Origin: Lineus longissimus
Taxonomy: Eukaryota; Nemertea; Pilidiophora; Heteronemertea; Lineidae
Length of the DNA: 64,000 nucleotides
Assembly: GCF_910592395.1 (NCBI RefSeq)
Contig: NC_088318.1
Span: 5,356,756-5,420,755, forward strand
Reading direction: 5' to 3'
Shown: positions 59,301-64,000 of the stretch, piece by piece
How the letters are laid out: every line of letters starts with the position of its first letter
Numbering within the stretch: the stretch's first letter is position 1
The notes under the pieces: generated by a model
The model's database searches: none
The model's input: the letters and a program-made list of their open reading frames with translations, nothing else
Told to the model about the DNA's origin: nothing
Program-made: the position numbers and the translations under genes

Positions 59301-60765
59301 GATGCACCACGAATATTTTTGACTGGCGGTAGGCCAAATGGTGTTATGATGGAATAAGGCCTGCCACTCATCGACGAGTGCCATTTCTCCCACGAGAATT
59401 CCGGACGCTACATCATCCCCATACTAAGATGTAGCAGATCTTAAGCGTTGTTAGTTACTATCTTGAAAATGCTGACCCAAACTCTAGCCCTGGCTATCGC
59501 CATAGGCCTTAACGTGATCCTTTTACTTTGGATTGCAGACATTCAATTAGGAGTCCTTTGGGTGGAACGCATCAAGTGTCCCCAACTGTCGTGGGAATAA
59601 ATGAAATTATCATGCTTAGGATGAGGGTAATGGCTAAGGTTAGCATAGCATTAGTATGACAGTGACTTTCAACGTTTTAATGGTCCGCCACAGCTTGGAA
59701 TGGTGATGATACAAAAAATCTGCCCCCAACTCCAGTAGGGGAAAAGATCGCTACAAGTACTGGAATGCACTACATGCATAGAACAGAAGTTAACAAGGTT
59801 GGTTCACACGTGCGTTATCAGTCAATTGCTTCATTTGATTATACATTTGGAAATGATTCATGTACTCGGCAGTCTAGACGCCTATTTCGTGAACTGTTTT
59901 TTTCCTTGACTACTCAATCTTTGGTTTACCCGAAAGTGGCTACTCCCTGGTGACAACCCATAGTTACAAACTGCTATAAGAATGATGCATGGGATTGGAT
60001 GCCAATGGAAGTGATAGATAGTTGCTTTTGGTCTGTCGCACATGGTCGTCGATCAGGGCTTGCTGGATATGCGGCTGATCGGATGACACGATGGCAAGGT
60101 ATAGAGGTTTTCTCTGTATAGGCTGAATGAAAAACGTCCCACTTTTGAAAGTTAGACAATTAATATCAAAATATGACGGATTAATGTTGTCTGACAGTTG
60201 TAGCGTTAAGTTTACATCAGTCGTAGTGATAACAGCACCATTGCTATTGTGTATAAAGTGTTTTTCAGATATTGTGGATCTGGCCAAAGGGACTTGGCTG
60301 ACCCCTTGCACTTAACTGTGATGAGTTTGATCACAAATAGTAATCTTACGAAGCCCTAGGCACCCGGTATCATATTTGACAGGCAATGGCTGACACCGTG
60401 AAAGAGCATTGGTCAGGCCTACCCTATCATGCCTATGGATAATCTGGTGTTGTGCAATACCACTATCCTTTGGTATCATGTGATCTGGTCACATTCCTGT
60501 GTTTAACAAACTACATTTGCCCCGATGATATGGAAAGCACTATACTGTCAGGAAAACAGCACAAAGTCAGAAATGTTGATATCAAAAATCTCCCGTTTTC
60601 TTTCCGAGTGACTATAAGATTCGAATCAAAAGTGTCCAGATCACAAAAGATAACGGATTAGATTGATATTCAAACGTATTTAATATGTCTCGTTGCTGCC
60701 AAAACACTATTGTCAAGAACATGCATTGATAATGTAACCTGTACAGGTATCTGATTGGCTATTTG
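56371..60765. other. Long non-genic stretch
   Basis: No gene I can defend. A 117-codon frame at 58756-59109 begins next to a good acceptor (TTTCATTTTCACAG, ending 58785) and ends with a hydrophobic segment, so it could be a terminal exon. It has no recognisable domain and no phase-compatible upstream exon. A hairpin with 12-nt arms (ATTGCAGAATCC) lies at 57393-57450. Confidence 0.35.
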
Positions 60766-61750
60766 GCTCACCGTAAGGGGAGTCTATACGATAGCGCTGT
60801 GTCCGTCGTCGTCCGTCGTCACCGTCGTCCGTCGTATCCTGTGGCACGTTTCTTAACCGCTTGTGCTACGAACCTGAAACGTCTTACAAATCATGGCCAA
60901 GGTCATATGTACCCTGACACTGAATTTCGGTCCGGACTGATTCTCGACTTGGCCACCAGGGGGCTAAAACAAAAAACTTAAAAAGTGTGGTATCTCGCTT
61001 ATTACTGATTTGTTTTTGATAAAACTTTTATGGTGGTTACCCCTAGCAAGGATACATCACAACTCATACGGGTTTTTGATTTGACCAACTTGTCAAGGTC
61101 GCAGACGTCAAACTCTAAAATTTCACCGATAGCGGCACGTTTCTTAACCGCTTGTGCTATGAACCTGAAACTTTGATAACATCATGCCCATGGTCATATG
61201 TACCCTGACACTGAATTTCGCTCGGGTCTGATTATTGACTTGGCCACCAGGGGGCTAAAACACAAAACTTAAAAGTGTGATATCTCGCTTATTACTGATT
61301 TGTTTTTGATTAAACTTTTATGGTGGTTACCCCTAGCAAGGATACATCACATTTCGTACGGGTTTTTTTATTTGACCTATGGGTGATTTCAACATGAAGT
61401 GAATAGCCAGTACCGAAAACTATAATTCAAGGTTAGAAACCTACATGCTGCAAGGATTTGATTTCACCCAGCACATGACTAAAAACACCACAGATTATGA
61501 CTCAAAGTTAGACCTCGTCTTCACCAACGCTACCCTATCACACAATATTGATCTTGTCGATGTCATAGACAATTATTGGTCAGATCATAAAATTATATAC
61601 TGCCCTGTCTTATTACTAGGCATCAATACTCATCTAAAAAAATTCTTCGTGCCTGATTGTGTTCGCCATATTCACCTGTAAATTAAGCATGATCCTGCCT
61701 ACTAAAAGATGTATACGGTGAGCACAATGGCCCCTGGCCGTTTCATTTAA
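60766..61750 (+). mobile_element. GCTCACC/GGTGAGC element, copy 2, carrying an endonuclease fragment
   Basis: It begins GCTCACCGTA (60766-60775) and ends with the exact inverse TACGGTGAGC (61714-61723), followed by ACAATGGCCCCTGGCCGT, nearly the same tail as copy 1. After a short TCG-rich tract come two units of about 291 bp starting GGCACGTTTC at 60843 and 61134. Their internal words (ACCAGGGGGC, TTGACC...CAAGGTC) match copy 1. The second unit stops short, and a 300-bp coding-derived segment (61379-61681) takes its place. The shared ends show that both copies belong to one family. Confidence 0.6.
61379..61681 (+). pseudogene. Exonuclease-endonuclease-phosphatase (EEP) domain fragment, C-terminal half
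   Basis: The frame reads MGDFN at 61379, the catalytic Asp/Asn motif of EEP-family nucleases. An in-frame TGA at 61400 follows, then TTDYDSKLDLVFTN and finally DNYWSDHKII, the SDH motif with the general-base His. The frame ends at 61681. The N-terminal half of the domain is missing, so it is a broken fragment. Such EEP domains occur in non-LTR retrotransposons and, joined to helicase proteins, in Helentron-type elements. The TTDY...LD...Y(W/Y)SDH pattern reminds me of the latter, but I cannot test that. Confidence 0.65.
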
Positions 61751-63807
61751 ATGTGACGCCGTACGTAAAGCCAGACGGGCTGCTATGAACTACAATGTGC
61801 AAAGCTGCTGACTACCGATGAGACGCAGGCTGATAGTGATGCAGCTTGAGCTATAGCTGCGATCGGTCGATCAAGCATCTTTCTTTGCGGATTGTCTTGT
61901 CGAGTCTAAAACGCGTGTGGTATTCGACTGTGCTGCCCCCATCCGGATATTTAATCAGATGTTATCTTATGAGCAAAGCCATATCAGTCCCTTGTATCAT
62001 GGCCTCGAACCAGTATATCAGCCTCTCCGCCCTCTGGCTGATTTATACGGGTTCTCTGACCATGATACCGGGATCGATACGGCTCTGCTCATAATGATAT
62101 TTGTATCATGGTATTCTAAAAAAGAGCAGAATTCTTGAAATTTTTGAAATTTTTGAAGTAGGATAAATTGATCATAGCTTTACTCGTTTCTTCTATGAAT
62201 TCCGACTGACCGTTTTGACATATTTCATTGTGAAAATTAGATGCATTAGTCACATACGATCAGATACACGATACATGCCAATATGGATGGACACTTCTTC
62301 GTCTGCCAAACTAACTCTTGCTCTTCTCCTAAAAGGAAATGAAAGTCAGCTCTTGTCAATGAAAAAGCTCCCTGCGCCCCAGAATGTTGTTGACGTAAAG
62401 CCAGGACATGATGAGGATTGCCTCGATATAGTCACAATTAAAGCATTCACCAGGTTTAAGACCTAGATCGACAAGCCCATTTTTCTACAATACCTCATTT
62501 TGTCAGCCTCGGCGGACTTGTAGTTAAGAAACGATCCCCACACTTGATATTTATTTCCTCGATGGCTAAGAAACAGACAATGACAGAAAGCATCTTGCCA
62601 GACCTGCTATTCTTCATGAGCCCAGACACCCAGAACATCTTCTTTCCCTGACTTATGTTACCTGCTCTTTATGAGTTCAAAGTCAGCATGTTTCTATGCC
62701 CTCTCTGATCTATGGTGAAGTGAGGTTTTAGAGCTGTGCAGGGGACTGGCTACTGGGAGCTCGAATGAGAGACAGTAGGTAACCTGATAGATGAGGATTA
62801 CAAAAGTATACATTGAATAGGTTTCTGTGACAATATATAGTTCATTTCTTGTGCCGAAGCCATGCTTGGTTATGTCAGTCTTTAAAACAAATTTATTTGA
62901 AAACTCTGGTTATGTACAGTTGCATATACCGTGGAACTCTTTCTACGGGGTCAATGATTACGTCTATGATGCGCATCTAGTTGAAACCCAACATGAAAAG
63001 CGGCCTGCACGACACTTTACCGTCGGAATATAATTTTCCACAACACCATGCAATTAAGATCTTCAACATGGCGATCTGAACTTTGAGCGGACTAAAATTC
63101 GCTGTTTCGACAAGCAGGAGTATTATCCCCTGAACAGGTGAATACAACGGCAAAGCTGTCCCTTTAAGATTCTTAGAATAGGCGAAATCTCCAATCATTC
63201 TACTAATTATCATATTAGCCTTGTTTAAAGCGAATTCACTATAAACCAACCTCGATGGTCCTGGTATATATGATCATATTACGAAACTGCACCTGGTATT
63301 AATTGTTAATGAACTGAAACATAACACGGCAGTTTAGTCATAAATAATAAATCATGTCATACGTGTATTTCAGTATCGGTCTTTGTGTATCTTGTCACGT
63401 GTTCTCACTTGTGGTCACGTGAGTTCCCGGGGTCGGCCCCGAAAGCTTTTATGGGTCAAGCCCGCGTCAAGAATTAGGACAAGGTCGCCGTCTTGAGTGG
63501 TGAACTGGGCATACGGGAGCCGAAAAAGCATATTTGATATTCAAGATTCATTATTCAGACCTCTTGTCAATGTATTAAACCGTTCAAACCTCAATATTTA
63601 AGTTAGTCATTTTCGAGAAAGAAAGCAGTGATCAAAGATACATTCGCAAACGTACCAGGTCGAGGTTTGAATATTGAGTGTTGAGTCTGAGTGAACCTTC
63701 TGGACTTCTGTAACGATCCAGTCGCGTCCAACCTCAGACCAACAGTGCCTCAGAAGGATTCTGCAGCTCTACAACATCTTATTCCTCGTGCATCTTTCTC
63801 TTTTCAG
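61751..63807. other. Intronic or non-genic stretch before the GPCR exon
   Basis: No exon is recognised. If the receptor gene lies upstream on this strand, this is its intron. Two CACGTG E-boxes sit within 30 bp of each other at about 63396-63422. Confidence 0.4.
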
Positions 63808-64000
63808 GTGATCAAAATGCTGGCCATAGTGGTGGGACTTTTTGCAATCCTATGGTTACCATACCGGGCCTGGGTGGTCTTCAATTCCTTCAGCTCCCGG
63901 CCCTACCACGACATGTGGTTCCGACTGCTCTGCCGTATGATGGTTTTCATGAACAGCGCCATTAATCCAATTTTATACAACGCCATGTCGGTCAAGTTCC
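63808..64000 (+). CDS. Thyrotropin-releasing-hormone-receptor-like GPCR, exon for TM6-TM7 (partial, runs off the window)
   Basis: After a strong acceptor (TTTCTCTTTTCAG, ending 63807) the exon opens in phase 0 and stays open to the window edge. It encodes [20 protein letters not shown] (TM6 with the aromatic-proline motif, here W-L-P-Y), an extracellular loop with FNSFSSRPY, and TM7 with the [13 protein letters not shown] motif (NPxxY). Residue by residue this is closest, in my memory of the families, to vertebrate TRHR, a Gq-coupled plasma-membrane receptor for TRH and, in protostomes, EFLGamide-type peptides. I see no exon with TM1-TM5 in the 63.8 kb upstream. The C-terminal tail lies beyond the window. 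Confidence 0.85.
   Translation, partial: MIKMLAIVVGLFAILWLPYRAWVVFNSFSSRPYHDMWFRLLCRMMVFMNSAINPILYNAMSVKF

Noticed and set aside
59964-60311. 115-codon minus-strand frame
   Set aside because: Its length is slightly above background, but it has no recognisable motif and I saw no splice or poly(A) context.
61445-61681. Treating the EEP fragment as a functional nuclease gene
   Set aside because: It lacks the N-terminal half of the domain, and a TGA separates the GDFN motif from the rest.
1-64000. CRISPR arrays, operons or phage genes
   Set aside because: No regularly spaced repeats with unique spacers and no bacterial gene organisation were seen. Splice sites, SINEs and the GPCR exon show animal nuclear DNA.

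Overview
The window is metazoan nuclear DNA, not bacterial or viral. Coding sequence is sparse. I see consensus splice sites, one intron-containing gene model, a vertebrate-type UDP-glycosyltransferase, the last transmembrane exon of a neuropeptide GPCR, tRNA-derived SINE heads and many short inverted-repeat (MITE-like) elements. The base composition looks AT-rich. The palindrome TACATGTA and long C or G tracts next to CA repeats recur. Together these suggest a marine invertebrate, perhaps a mollusc, brachiopod or annelid, or an invertebrate deuterostome. The sequence alone does not let me name the phylum.

Layout. At 2.1-3.8 kb there is a three-exon model (2117-2201, 2525-2567, 3110-3696) for a secreted protein with a laminin-G/concanavalin-A-like fold; its exon phases agree. 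A SINE (4.06-4.2 kb) and a decayed pogo/Tigger-type transposase (4.97-6.31 kb) follow. From 7.7 to 18 kb I recognise no convincing gene, only MITEs and SINE heads. A complete UDP-glycosyltransferase gene lies at 19.07-20.65 kb, with a putative TATA box, a 5'UTR exon and a poly(A) signal. From 21 to 63.8 kb the sequence is a mosaic of repeats. These include two MITEs flanked by TA, a MITE family whose copies carry E2F-like and E-box-like sites, and a 1,174-bp tandem duplication at 32.9-35.25 kb. There are also several fold-back elements, a near-identical inverted duplication at 47.7-48.3 kb, and two copies of an element bounded by GCTCACC/GGTGAGC (44.6-45.7 and 60.8-61.75 kb). The second copy carries a broken endonuclease fragment. 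At the right edge (63808 onward) begins an exon encoding TM6-TM7 of a receptor that closely resembles the thyrotropin-releasing-hormone receptor; it runs off the window.

How the parts relate. The three host genes (lectin-like secreted protein, UGT, peptide receptor) do not form a pathway. The main signal is mobile-element biology. The most interesting item is the GCTCACC/GGTGAGC family: within each copy the two ends pair with each other, but the paired bases differ between copies. It also has tandem internal units of about 290-300 bp, a short hairpin at the 3' end, and in one copy the GDFN-to-SDH half of an exonuclease-endonuclease-phosphatase domain. That combination resembles non-autonomous Helentron-type elements, but this is an inference.
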